A DNA stretch of 64,000 nt. Origin: Terribium retamae (GTDB taxonomy: Bacteria > Pseudomonadota > Alphaproteobacteria > Rhizobiales > Rhizobiaceae). The stretch lies in contig NZ_JAKREW010000017.1 of NCBI RefSeq assembly GCF_022347545.1, positions 1-64,000 on the forward strand, in the 5' to 3' direction. A program made the translations under genes and the position numbers. Numbering within the stretch: the first letter of the stretch is position 1; the number at the start of each line of letters is the position of its first letter. Of the stretch, positions 54,349 to 64,000 are shown piece by piece. The notes beneath the pieces are model-generated. The model did not search any database, was not told where the DNA came from, and saw only the letters and a program-made list of their open reading frames with translations.

Positions 54349-56299
54349 ATTGGGCTGTCTTGCTTCGCGCGATCGGCGACACGAAAGGCGTGGTCCAGGT
54401 TCCCCCGACGAAGAAGGTCGCTTCGTTGCCGGCATTGCTTGGCGGAGCTGGCGTGGGAGGAGGCGGCGTCGCTGCTGTCGTCTGGCTACTCGTGGCTTGA
54501 CCATCGGGGGCGGTGCCTGGCTCGGCCGGGGCAGGCTGGGCGCCCGGTGCGGGTTGGGCCGGCTGCGTCGGCTGGACGATGCCGCCAGAAAGCGCCAGCC
54601 CGCGCCCTGCATAGGGCACGATGCCCGAGAGCCAGATCTTGGTCTGGCCCGACTTCGCCTCCGCGCGGTCGACGCGCGCGACACCCCTGGCAATGCTGGC
54701 TTTGAGTTCGGCGCCATCGATCGGCAAGGTGCCGTCGGCCACCTCATCAAGCGCGAAGAACCCGCCTTCTTCCGTACGCTTCAGGAAGGCCGGCAGGTTG
54801 AGCGCCGTCAGATTGCCCGGGCCGAAGGTGGCGGAAGCGGAGCCATCGGCATTCTGGAGGATCGAGTTCCAGGATTTACCCGGGCCTTTGAGGATCAGGG
54901 ACAGGTTCCCGGTTCCTGTCGGCATCAGCCGGGTCATGCCGGCTGCGGAGGCGAATTCGGCGCCATTGATATCGGAAGCCAGCAGCTTCATCTCGACCTG
55001 CGTTCCTTCCGGGCGCAGGTCGAAGCGCACGCCCGCCTGGATGTTGCCGCCGAAGGCCGCAGCGTCGGATATGTCGAAGACGGCAAGGCCGGTTTTCACC
55101 TGCGCCGTGGCAGCGACATCGGCAAGCTGGATCGGCCCTGCCGTCGCATGCGCCGCCGAAAGCCTGAGGTCGAGATTGAAGCGGTCCGCGAAGGAGGTGT
55201 CGATCGCGTCGAGATCTCCGGGCGTCGCCGCATTGGTGGTGAAGGCGGCCAGGAAGGCGGCAAGATTCACCGTATCGAAGGCGAGTGTGCCGGATATCAC
55301 CGGCAATCCTTCCGAGAAGGAAAGGTCGAGCGCGCCGGTTCCCGGGCTCTTGTCTACATTGATCTCGGCGTTGTCGAACTTTACCCGGTCGGTGTTGCCG
55401 CTGACCTTGCTGCTGACGGAAATGGCACCGGTGGTGGCGCCGGGTGCGATGCCGGCTCGCAGCCACCACAGCGCGCGGCGCAGCGACGGAGCCGAGAATT
55501 TTGCCTGGCCGTCGAAGAACGATTTTCCGGAGAAATTGCCGTTGCCTTCGAATGAGAGATTGGCCGGCGGTGCCTTCAGCGACACCGTGAAGGGTGCCGC
55601 GCCGCCGGCGAGCAACAGCATCGGCTGTGGCGAATTGGCCTCGACGGAGACGTTCTCGCCCCGCCAGGTGCCGCTGGCGGTCAGTGAGCCGGATGTATTG
55701 AGCGCCTCCCAGTCGACCATGCCCGACAGGCCGGTCACGACGTCCTCCTCTGCACCGTCGATGCTGGCGATGACACGGCCATCTCGGAATTCGATGCTGC
55801 CGAAGCCTTCCGTCGGCAATTTGACGGCATTGGGCTTGTCGGGATTGGCCTTCACGGTTTCCCTGGCGGCGTTGATAGCGCGGGCGACACGTCCACCCGA
55901 AGGGGCGGGAGGCAGCAGCAGCCCATGCTCGGCCGGTTGGATGCGGAAGATCGGTTTGATCAGTTGCACGCCCGAAAAGACGACATCGCCGCGCAACGCC
56001 GCCATGGCGGAAAGATCGATATCGACGCGTTCGGCTTGCATGACCGGCGGCGCCTTGTTGTCGCTCCAGTTCGAGAGCGTGACACCTGACAGGGTGGCGC
56101 GGAACTGCGGCCAGATCGCGATCTCCGGCGTGCCTTCAATGGTGACGCGAAATCCGCTCCAGGCGCTCATCTCCCAGGCGATGCGGTCACGTACGATGCG
56201 GTTGGACGCAAAATAGGGCACGGCCACGAACGCCAGGACGGCGACAATGACCGCGATCGATACAGCCCAAATGGCCCGCCAGATCAGGGGTGATGGCAT
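54347..56299 (-). CDS. AsmA-family envelope protein
   Basis: A 650-residue protein: N-terminal signal anchor (about 8-32), the AsmA N-domain (NRIVRDRIAWEMSAWSGFRVTIEGTPEIAIWPQFRATLSGVTLSNW), a long beta-rich middle, and the AsmA C-terminal domain near 470-575 (GTGNLSLILKGPGKSWNSILQNADGSASATFGPGNLTALNL). The last 80 residues are a Pro/Ala/Gln linker plus GTWTTPF. AsmA-like proteins help move phospholipid or assemble the outer membrane. Monocistronic; convergent with potI. Confidence 0.88.
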   Translation of the reverse strand: MPSPLIWRAIWAVSIAVIVAVLAFVAVPYFASNRIVRDRIAWEMSAWSGFRVTIEGTPEIAIWPQFRATLSGVTLSNWSDNKAPPVMQAERVDIDLSAMAALRGDVVFSGVQLIKPIFRIQPAEHGLLLPPAPSGGRVARAINAARETVKANPDKPNAVKLPTEGFGSIEFRDGRVIASIDGAEEDVVTGLSGMVDWEALNTSGSLTASGTWRGENVSVEANSPQPMLLLAGGAAPFTVSLKAPPANLSFEGNGNFSGKSFFDGQAKFSAPSLRRALWWLRAGIAPGATTGAISVSSKVSGNTDRVKFDNAEINVDKSPGTGALDLSFSEGLPVISGTLAFDTVNLAAFLAAFTTNAATPGDLDAIDTSFADRFNLDLRLSAAHATAGPIQLADVAATAQVKTGLAVFDISDAAAFGGNIQAGVRFDLRPEGTQVEMKLLASDINGAEFASAAGMTRLMPTGTGNLSLILKGPGKSWNSILQNADGSASATFGPGNLTALNLPAFLKRTEEGGFFALDEVADGTLPIDGAELKASIARGVARVDRAEAKSGQTKIWLSGIVPYAGRGLALSGGIVQPTQPAQPAPGAQPAPAEPGTAPDGQATSSQTTAATPPPPTPAPPSNAGNEATFFVGGTWTTPFVSPIARSKTAQ

Positions 56300-56418
56300 C
56301 TGGTCCTTAATGGTTCAATTTCACCGCAGAGAGGGTGTAAACCCTGGCGGCTGCATTTCAAGTCTTTGTGACCATGCGATGGCGAGAGCACACATGCTGT
56401 CGCAATCGCGTCAGCCTT

Positions 56419-56433
56419 GCGTTGTTGCAACGC
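56419..56433. promoter_or_regulatory. palindrome upstream of the acetoacetyl-CoA synthetase gene
   Basis: GCGTTG-TTG-CAACGC, a perfect 6-bp-arm palindrome 37 bp before the start codon. Possible operator; the regulator is unknown. Confidence 0.4.
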
Positions 56434-56470
56434 AGTATGCTTAACGGATGGCTCTACGGGAGGATCATTC

Positions 56471-58429
<1,959 letters not shown>

Positions 58430-58562
58430 ACGATCCCCAGCTAGGGAAAAACAAGGTAAACAAAGCGTTGCGCGCAAATTTACCGCGTTTTCAGGAGTGG
58501 TACACTTTCGTAAATTTTTACGGGAGCAGGTAAGGATTTGTTTACGACCCGACCCTGATAGT

Positions 58563-58665
58563 CATGGGCAACTTGAGGGAGAAATCCCATTCCCGCCCGG
58601 CGGGAACAGTATCGCTCAAGCCCGTTGTGACAAATTCTTTTCAGGCGCCCGCTGGGCGCCTTTTT
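58563..58665 (+). ncRNA. structured RNA candidate with terminator
   Basis: An outer stem GGG...CTTGAG (58566-58577) with CTCAAG-CCC (58615-58623) closes two inner hairpins: GGGA-GAAA-TCCC with a GNRA loop (58577-58588) and TTCCCGCC/GGCGGGAA (58590-58606). Then a terminator hairpin GGCGCCC-GCT-GGGCGCC (58644-58660) and five Ts. It lies 130 bp past acsA on the same strand. Could be an independent sRNA or an acsA 3'-end product. No clear promoter and no family recognised. Confidence 0.5.
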
Positions 58666-58696
58666 CTTGGAGCATGGTCCCGGCGCTATTTGTGCG

Positions 58697-58913
58697 GTGC
58701 GTCCTTCGAGGCTCGCCCGCATAATATTCGCTATAATTCCAATGTCTTGCGGGCTCGCACCTCAGGATGAGGACTGTTGCGTAAGGTCCCTTCATTCTGA
58801 CACCTTGGAGAATTGAGGAGGCCTGGCACGACCGCCCTCATCCTGAGGTGCGAGCCCGCACCTTAATCAAAACTATTGCGCTGTGTTTTGCGGGCGAGCT
58901 TCGAAGGACGCAC
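58697..58913. repeat. 217-bp nested inverted-repeat element
   Basis: Outer arms of 24 bp (58697-58720 and 58890-58913) with one mismatch, starting GTGCGTCCTTCGA; inner arms of 25 bp (58748-58772 and 58836-58860), perfect, containing GCACCTCAGGATGAGG. No gene inside. The inner arm motif is a common dispersed repeat in rhizobial genomes. The 522-bp gap 58430-58951 thus holds an RNA candidate, this element and a tandem repeat. Confidence 0.85.
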
Positions 58914-58918
58914 CAAAA

Positions 58919-58954
58919 CACCGTACGGTCGCTCAAGCACCGTACGGTCGCTCA
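58919..58954. repeat. tandem 17-bp repeat at the cbrA stop codon
   Basis: Two exact copies of CACCGTACGGTCGCTCA (58919-58935 and 58938-58954), 19 bp apart. The second copy contains the cbrA stop (TCA at 58952-58954 on the plus strand). Each carries the palindrome CCGTACGG. Confidence 0.8.
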
Positions 58955-61900
58955 GTCCGCCAATACACGTGTCGAAGGGAAGGCGATCTCCACAAGCGTG
59001 CCCTCGCCGGGCGTCGAGTTGATGGTGAACCGGGCGCGGTTGGCCTCCACCATCGCCTTGGTCAGCGGCAGGCCGAGGCCGGTGCCGTCGCTGCGGCCTC
59101 GCTTCAAGGCGTTGACCTGCTTGAACGGCTTCAGCGCATGTTCGATCTCGGCCTGGGTCATCCCGACGCCCGTATCCCGCACCCGCATCACCACGTCGCC
59201 CGATGTCTCATAGGCGGTGGAAACGATCACCTGGCCGCCTGCCTGCGTGTAGCGCACGGCATTGGACAGGATATTGAGCGCGATCTGGCGGATCGAGCGC
59301 AGGTCCGCCACCACTTCGGGTAGGCGCGAAGCGAACGATGAGCGGATGATGACGCGTTCGCGATTGGCCTGCGGTTGCATCAGCGCGACGGATTCTGCCA
59401 GCGTGTCGTTCAGCGACACCGCTTCGTAGTCCATCTCCTGCTGGCCGGCTTCAATCTTGGAAATATCGAGCAGGTCGTTGACCAGATCCAGCACGTGGTT
59501 TCCCGATCGGTTGATGTCGCGCAGATAGTCGCGGTAGCGCTCATTGGCGATCGCGCCGAACTTCTCGTCCACCATCAGTTCGGAAAAGCCGATGATGGCG
59601 TTGAGCGGCGTGCGGATCTCATGGCTGATACGTGCCAGGAAGTCGGTTTTCTGGGAAGAGGCGCGTTCGGCAACCGCGCGCGCCTGGGTGAGTTCTTCCT
59701 CAGCGCGCTTCCACTGGGTGATGTCACGCACCACCGCGCAATAGCCACTGTCGCCGGGCAGGCGGCCGATGGTCATGAACAGGGGAATGAAACGTCCTTC
59801 GGCTTCGCGGCCGATCACTTCGCGCCCGTCGTTGAGCACGCTGGCGACACCATTGTCGGAAAGCCCGGCGAGATAGTCGCGCGCCGCTTTCTGGCTTTCG
59901 ATGGCAAACAACGAGGTGAAAGGCTTGCCTGCGACATCGTCGCTGTCGAAGCCGAACAGGGCCTCGGCAGGCCGGCTGATCGAGCGGATGGCGCCGTCGC
60001 GATCCATCAGGACGACGCCGTCTGTGGCAGTATCGATGATGGTGCGCATCTCGGCGATGCGTGCCTTGAGATCCGCATTATCCGGTTGCGCCGTCTCGGC
60101 GGCGGGGAATGATATGACCCGTGCCGCCTGGCTCTCGCCAAAACCGTTCAGCACCAGCATCAGCGCCTTGCCCTTGCCCCAAGGCACAGAGCGCAGCACT
60201 GCGTCGACCGGGATTTCCTCGCCATCGGCTTTTTTCAGCCTCAGCTTGTGATCGGCATGGTCGGGTGCATCATCGCTGGCATAGGGATCGGCAAACAGCG
60301 CATCCAGTCCGCCTGCTCTTGCGAGCGCCGCAAGGTCGCCATAGCCGGTCAGAGCCAGGAATTCGCTGTTGGCGTAGTGCAGCACGTCGCCCGAATGGAT
60401 CAGCAGCGGTACCGGCAGCCGTGCCAGCAGCGAAGTGTCCGGCGCGGTTTCGCCAGTGGAGAAGGCGGCTGGCACGAAGCCGCCAGCCTGCAGCGGCGGT
60501 GCCGCATGAGGGGGGGATGGCCGCAGGGGAATCGGCTGCGTCGATCCTGCAACGGTCGGATTTTCAACCTCTTCGCCAGGCTGCGTCAGATCGCCATCAT
60601 CCTCCAGGCGGGCTAGGCCAGCTTCCTCTGCGCCGTTCTCGTCATGCTCGGTCCAGGTCTCCGCACGGAGTGCATTGCGGCGCTTTTCGGCCGCCTTCGC
60701 CGCGGCTGCCCTGACGTCGCCTGCGTCGTCCAGCGCAGGCATCGGCTTCTCGTCCTCGGCCGCCGTGTCTTCATCAGGGGGGACGAAAGCAAGGAGCGAG
60801 CGCGGTGCGGTTGGTTGGGTCTCGGGCTCTTCCTCGCCGGCAGCGTCGCCGGGGATCGCAGGCTCTATCTTGGATGCTGCCGGTACCCCGGACGCCGCGA
60901 TAATGCCCTCTGCTTCCGGAGGCTGTTCGAGATCCGCGCCGTCGAGCCGGGCGAGGTCTTCAATCTCTTCGGCCACCTGCGCTTCGATCAGAGCGGCGCT
61001 GTCGTCCTCCGCAGCCGAATCCGCGGCATTTTCGTCTTGCGCTGCCGTTGCCTCCGGCTCGATGACGGCTGCCTTGTCCGCTGGTTGCTGCGGCTCCTCG
61101 GCAGAAGTCGCGGATGGCGTCTCGATCTCAAGGCTGCGTTCAGCCGACGCTTGCACAGCGTAAGTTTCTTTTGTCGTTTCGACATCGCTGTGGGATGCCG
61201 TTTCAACCTTGTCGGTTGCCGAAGTGACGGCGGCCGCTTCTTCGGCGTCATCGGACGTCGTTGCCGCTGGTGCGTCCTTGGAAGGGCGGGTCTCTACTGC
61301 GCTGTCTCTTTTCAGCCTCTCACCGATCTCTCGGAAAGCGGTGCGCTCGACGCTGGAAAGGCCGCCTTTGTCATTGGCCGATGGCCTGTGTTCCGCCAGC
61401 CGGATCACCTTGTCGCTGAAGCGGCGCTCCGGCGTCGGCGCGATGGCCAGCGCCGGGGTCTCGCCATAGAACGGGTTGTCGGCATCGCCTGATTGAGGCC
61501 GCCTTGTCTCGGTTGCAGCCGCCTCTGACTGCGTTTCCGGTGCCGTGGTGGCCTGTGTCGCAGCAGGAACCTCCGCCGGCGTCCAGCCGGGCGTCAGCGC
61601 TTCGCCGACCTTTTCGTGATCCTCGGTAGCATCGGCAAGCCGGGCGACGCCGAAGCCACGGAAGCCTTCGAAATTGCGGTTGCGGTCGTAGACGGGCAGG
61701 GCGGCAAGGTCGACCGGCACTTTCAGGCTGCTGCCGGCGATCGGCCAGGTGACAGACCGGCCGGACCAGGTGTCGCGGCGTTCCAACAGCCCGGCTATCT
61801 CGCCGGACGGGTCGAAACCGAACGTTGTGGCGACATCCCTGAAGCGCCGGCCGATGATATCGGCTGCCGCCTCGCCGACGACAGCGGCGAACTCCGGCGA

Positions 61901-62872
61901 AATCGCACTGAAACGGCCAGCCTCATCGGTACGCCATACAAAGCGCACCGGCGCCGCCCCCCGATCGACGGCCGGCTTCGGGACCGAAAGAGGTTCGGTC
62001 GGTTTGGACGTCGTCGGCACGGGTTCGCCGCCGCTCTTGTTGGCGTCGCTGAAATACCAGCCGTCATGGTGCTGATCATTTGAGGCAGCACCGGCGGACG
62101 CGCTGTCGTCGGCCGCGCGCCAGCCCTCCGCGGCGGTTGATGCGGCGTCCGTAGGCGATAGATCGGCAGAGGCAGCAGATGCAGGCACTGTTTCAAGTTG
62201 AGGGGCTTCGCCGTCGTCGATGACCACGAGCAGGTGGCGCGCCGGATCGTCCGTCAGCTTCGCCATGCCAGCGGGCAGGGAACGCCGTTCTGCTTGCACC
62301 CGCCGCTTCAGCGTGCGGTCATGATGGCGGCCGGTTTCGGCAACCAGCGAGGCAAGCGTTTCCGTCGTGATACCCAGCCCTGAAAATCCATTCGATGCGG
62401 CTTCGATATTGCCGCTGCCGTCGACGAAGGCGAGGAACTGGCCGTCGGCGGTGAAACCGCTTATGGCACGCTCGGCGATCTCGGCGGCATCGCGCGAACC
62501 GGTTTGTTGGGCCGGCACCGAAAGCAGGACAGCCGCTTCGCCGTCAGGCATGGTGACTGCGCTTGCCTGAAAACCGATCGCTTGCGTCGCCATCCACCTG
62601 GAAAGGCGCACCAGAAGCGCACGGTTGCGGCCGATGGCCGGGAAGCCTGCGGTCGCCATGATCTGGCGTTTCGCCACCGGGGGCAGATCGGCAGGCGCGC
62701 CGATCGCGGCCTCGATATCCGACTGGCCGAGCACGGCAGCGCCCGGGCCGTTGGCCCACAGCACCTGCTCGAGGTCGGCCGATAGGATGAGGAGCGCGTC
62801 GCCGGCGGCAAAACGCGTCCGCACCTCGTCGAGGACGGCAACATCGAGGAACGAATAGTTCTCGGACGGCAT
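58952..62872 (-). CDS. cbrA: CbrA/PdhS-like PAS-domain sensor histidine kinase
   Basis: About 1306 residues, soluble. The N-terminal half has PAS-like segments and long Ala/Glu-rich low-complexity stretches (about 420-800); two clear PAS domains follow (LPVPLLIHSGDVLHYANSEFLALTGYG and MRTIIDTATDGVVLMDRDGAIRSISRPAEALFGF). HisKA has His1084 (RISHEIRTPLNAIIGFSELM); the ATPase domain shows NILSNAVRY, DTGVGM and GTGLGLPL. This is the PleC/DivJ/PdhS-type of kinase acting on DivK and thereby CtrA. Position between acsA and phasin suggests CbrA. ATG 62872 is used; TTG 62884 is possible. A CtrA-type box lies upstream. Confidence 0.85.
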   Translation of the reverse strand: MPSENYSFLDVAVLDEVRTRFAAGDALLILSADLEQVLWANGPGAAVLGQSDIEAAIGAPADLPPVAKRQIMATAGFPAIGRNRALLVRLSRWMATQAIGFQASAVTMPDGEAAVLLSVPAQQTGSRDAAEIAERAISGFTADGQFLAFVDGSGNIEAASNGFSGLGITTETLASLVAETGRHHDRTLKRRVQAERRSLPAGMAKLTDDPARHLLVVIDDGEAPQLETVPASAASADLSPTDAASTAAEGWRAADDSASAGAASNDQHHDGWYFSDANKSGGEPVPTTSKPTEPLSVPKPAVDRGAAPVRFVWRTDEAGRFSAISPEFAAVVGEAAADIIGRRFRDVATTFGFDPSGEIAGLLERRDTWSGRSVTWPIAGSSLKVPVDLAALPVYDRNRNFEGFRGFGVARLADATEDHEKVGEALTPGWTPAEVPAATQATTAPETQSEAAATETRRPQSGDADNPFYGETPALAIAPTPERRFSDKVIRLAEHRPSANDKGGLSSVERTAFREIGERLKRDSAVETRPSKDAPAATTSDDAEEAAAVTSATDKVETASHSDVETTKETYAVQASAERSLEIETPSATSAEEPQQPADKAAVIEPEATAAQDENAADSAAEDDSAALIEAQVAEEIEDLARLDGADLEQPPEAEGIIAASGVPAASKIEPAIPGDAAGEEEPETQPTAPRSLLAFVPPDEDTAAEDEKPMPALDDAGDVRAAAAKAAEKRRNALRAETWTEHDENGAEEAGLARLEDDGDLTQPGEEVENPTVAGSTQPIPLRPSPPHAAPPLQAGGFVPAAFSTGETAPDTSLLARLPVPLLIHSGDVLHYANSEFLALTGYGDLAALARAGGLDALFADPYASDDAPDHADHKLRLKKADGEEIPVDAVLRSVPWGKGKALMLVLNGFGESQAARVISFPAAETAQPDNADLKARIAEMRTIIDTATDGVVLMDRDGAIRSISRPAEALFGFDSDDVAGKPFTSLFAIESQKAARDYLAGLSDNGVASVLNDGREVIGREAEGRFIPLFMTIGRLPGDSGYCAVVRDITQWKRAEEELTQARAVAERASSQKTDFLARISHEIRTPLNAIIGFSELMVDEKFGAIANERYRDYLRDINRSGNHVLDLVNDLLDISKIEAGQQEMDYEAVSLNDTLAESVALMQPQANRERVIIRSSFASRLPEVVADLRSIRQIALNILSNAVRYTQAGGQVIVSTAYETSGDVVMRVRDTGVGMTQAEIEHALKPFKQVNALKRGRSDGTGLGLPLTKAMVEANRARFTINSTPGEGTLVEIAFPSTRVLAD

Positions 62873-62905
62873 GCGCTCTGGCAATCCTCCAGGAGATGGC
62901 CGCGG

Positions 62906-62920
62906 TTAATGCTTCGTTAA
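62906..62920. promoter_or_regulatory. CtrA-type box upstream of cbrA
   Basis: TTAA-N7-TTAA, a perfect full CtrA consensus, centred about 40 bp before the cbrA start codon. CtrA boxes in alphaproteobacteria have this form. A further GTTAAC occurs near 62985. Confidence 0.65.
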
Positions 62921-63018
62921 TAAATGGGTGACGCCGCAAGGTCCACAAGCCAGAGGACAGGCCACTTGAAAAGTAAGGTGTTTGGTTAACGCGGCATCCT
63001 CTTGTTTCTCTTCAGGAA

Positions 63019-63049
63019 TGTTGCGGCGCAACATAGATATTGCACCGCA
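63019..63049. promoter_or_regulatory. candidate PhaR operator before the phasin gene
   Basis: Two TGC-N3-GCA motifs at 63022-63030 and 63041-63049, 19 bp apart; the first is embedded in the perfect palindrome TGTTGCGGCGCAACA (63019-63033). PhaR/AniA repressors of phasin genes in alphaproteobacteria bind TGC/GCA-rich sites of this kind. About 90-120 bp before the phasin start. Confidence 0.6.
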
Positions 63050-63137
63050 CAATAAAAAATGCTAGGGTACTGACAGAAATGAACGAGACGGAACGGCGCC
63101 AGAAAGTGAACGTGTCCGTCCACCCTGAGGATGGAAA

Positions 63138-63590
63138 ATGACCAAGACGAAGACCGCTGAGACCACTGAATTCCCGACCTTCGACGCCTCGCAGGCTGCT
63201 GACCAGGTTCGCGCTTTCGCCGAGAAGGGCGTCGAGCAGTCGAAGGAGACTTTCGCCAAGCTCAAGACCGGCGCCGAGGAGGCCAAGAAGGCTTTCGAAA
63301 CCAGCTACGAGACCGCCAAGGCCACGTCGAGCGACCTGTCGCTGAAGGCGATCGCCACGCTGCGCGCCAATGCCGAAGCCAATTTCTCGCATCTCGAAGC
63401 TCTCGTCGGCGCCAAGTCGCTGTCTGAGGTCGTCGAGCTGCAGACCTCCTTCCTGCGCAAGCGCGTCGAGACCGCTGTCGAGCAGGCCAAGGAATTCCAG
63501 GCCGCTGCCGCCAAGGCCGCCGAAGAAGTTTCAAAGCCGTACAAGGCCGCTTTCGAGAAGGCCTTCAAGGATGTCTCCAAGGCTGCTTAA
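63138..63590 (+). CDS. phaP: phasin (PHB granule-coat protein)
   Basis: A 150-residue, almost all-helical, Lys/Glu/Ala-rich protein of the Phasin_2 type: FPTFDASQAADQVRAFAEKGVEQSKETFAKLKTGAEEAKKAFE and LSEVVELQTSFLRKRVE. It covers PHB granules. GAGGATGG lies before ATG 63138. Upstream TGC-N3-GCA motifs suggest PhaR control; a small RNA lies directly downstream. Context with acetoacetyl-CoA synthetase fits PHB metabolism. Confidence 0.93.
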   Translation: MTKTKTAETTEFPTFDASQAADQVRAFAEKGVEQSKETFAKLKTGAEEAKKAFETSYETAKATSSDLSLKAIATLRANAEANFSHLEALVGAKSLSEVVELQTSFLRKRVETAVEQAKEFQAAAAKAAEEVSKPYKAAFEKAFKDVSKAA

Positions 63591-63654
63591 CTGCGGCAAA
63601 ATGGCAAGGGCCGGCCGGTGGTCTTGTAAGCGTTCTACCGGCTTCCTAGCTTTA

Positions 63655-63771
63655 TGAGGCAAGAGATACCTGGGGTGGTTCCTCCTCCCTCCGCTCCAGG
63701 GAAAAGCCGGTACCTCCTCCCACCGGCTTCATATTGGAAAAAGGCCGGCTCCTCCTCCCGCCGGCCTTTTT
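63655..63771 (+). ncRNA. three-hairpin anti-Shine-Dalgarno sRNA (alpha-r14/NfeR1-like)
   Basis: Three stem-loops in a row, each with CCTCCTCCC in its loop: stem 1 CCTGGGGTGG/CCGCTCCAGG (63669-63700), stem 2 AAGCCGGT/ACCGGCTT (63704-63729), stem 3 AAAAAGGCCGGC/GCCGGCCTTTTT (63738-63771), the last a rho-independent terminator. This is the layout of the alpha-r14 sRNA family of rhizobia (NfeR1), whose loops pair with ribosome binding sites of target mRNAs. A weak promoter, TTGTAA (63624) and CTAGCTTTAT (63646-63655), would start it near 63655-63660. It could instead be cut from the phaP 3' end. The 5' end is estimated. Confidence 0.8.
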
Positions 63772-64000
63772 CTTGAGTGGATGATGCCGAAAACCGGATT
63801 TCCGGAAGGGGTCATGCACGAAATAAAAGAGAGGGAAGGACCTCTTCCGAAATCGGTATTGCGTCTCGGCGGAGGCTTAGGTTCGATTGGAATGCGTCGG
63901 CAGCCCTTAAAGCAACCCTCTGAAAGGTCGGGTTCCGGGCGCCGGGTGAATACGGATGTGGGTGAGAGCGCCTTTGCCTTCGCAAGAGCCTTGAATTACG
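63772..64000. other. right-edge region without a confident gene
   Basis: A plus-strand frame opens at ATG 63781 and is open to the window end (73 codons), but it starts in CCGAAAACCGG...TTTCCGG palindromic sequence common in rhizobial intergenic DNA and matches no family I know. No tRNA was found. Confidence 0.5.

Noticed and set aside
53437-54750. 437-codon minus-strand frame opposite potI and the asmA 3' end
   Set aside because: Composition is antisense-like (HQDDR runs), it crosses a strong terminator, and it overlaps two clear genes.
54621-56216. 531-codon plus-strand frame opposite asmA
   Set aside because: Ser/Pro/Ala/Arg-rich with no domain; the minus-strand AsmA signatures are clear.
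63870-63920. tRNA T-arm-like GGTTCGATT
   Set aside because: No matching acceptor, D or anticodon stems around it.
63781-64000. 73-codon open frame at the right edge
   Set aside because: Starts in palindromic intergenic sequence and has no family signature; noted only as a region.

Overview
The window looks like chromosomal DNA of a Mesorhizobium-like member of the Hyphomicrobiales (Alphaproteobacteria). The support is high GC with G/C-ending codons; a SmoEFGK/SmoS/MtlK polyol cluster under a SorC-type regulator; a zwf-pgl-edd operon; aceA divergent from an ScfR/RamB-type regulator; an acetoacetyl-CoA synthetase / CbrA-like kinase / phasin order that I recall from Sinorhizobium; and small palindromic repeats typical of rhizobial intergenic DNA. 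I see no tRNA, rRNA, CRISPR array, transposase or prophage.

Layout. 0-4.7 kb (minus strand): HAD phosphatase, class III aminotransferase, arginase-fold protein, four-helix SMR/ArnE-like membrane protein, alpha/beta hydrolase, and an unidentified gene cut by the window edge. The last four are translationally coupled. I cannot match this set to a described pathway. 5.0-15.6 kb (plus): SorC regulator, then an ABC importer for sugar alcohols, a VOC protein, two polyol dehydrogenases and an FGGY kinase. The regulator carries about 190 bp of near-pure G/C homopolymer that looks like a sequence artefact. 15.6-25.6 kb: small units (TetR/RidA, GNAT, DapA-like, two tiny genes, glutamine amidotransferase, SAF-domain oxidoreductase, proC, folD, GlxA-type regulator, SDR). 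25.6-34.6 kb: MarR regulator, VWA protein, Entner-Doudoroff operon, aldehyde dehydrogenase and SDR. 34.6-43.1 kb: SH3 protein, lipoprotein, two-component pair, gamma-glutamyl-polyamine genes puuB and puuA split by a four-helix-bundle gene flanked by octamer-repeat arrays, HAD hydrolase and a degenerate receiver protein. 43.3-50 kb: aceA and its probable regulator, a truncated DUF2167 gene, TetR/NTF2 pair, EamA transporter. 50-54.3 kb: potFGHI-type polyamine importer. 54.3-64 kb: AsmA protein, acetoacetyl-CoA synthetase, a structured-RNA candidate, CbrA-like kinase, phasin, and a three-hairpin anti-Shine-Dalgarno small RNA.

How the parts fit: sugar alcohols enter by SmoEFGK, are oxidised by SmoS/MtlK and phosphorylated. 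Hexose phosphate can then pass through Zwf-Pgl-Edd. Polyamines enter by PotFGHI and are degraded by PuuA/PuuB. Isocitrate lyase, acetoacetyl-CoA synthetase and phasin belong to C2/PHB carbon handling. The strongest non-coding observations are the sRNA at 63.66-63.77 kb with three CCTCCTCCC loops, a perfect TTAA-N7-TTAA CtrA-type box before cbrA, two TGC-N3-GCA motifs before the phasin gene, the octamer arrays around the four-helix gene, and several palindromic operators. All calls come from reading the sequence; no database search was run.
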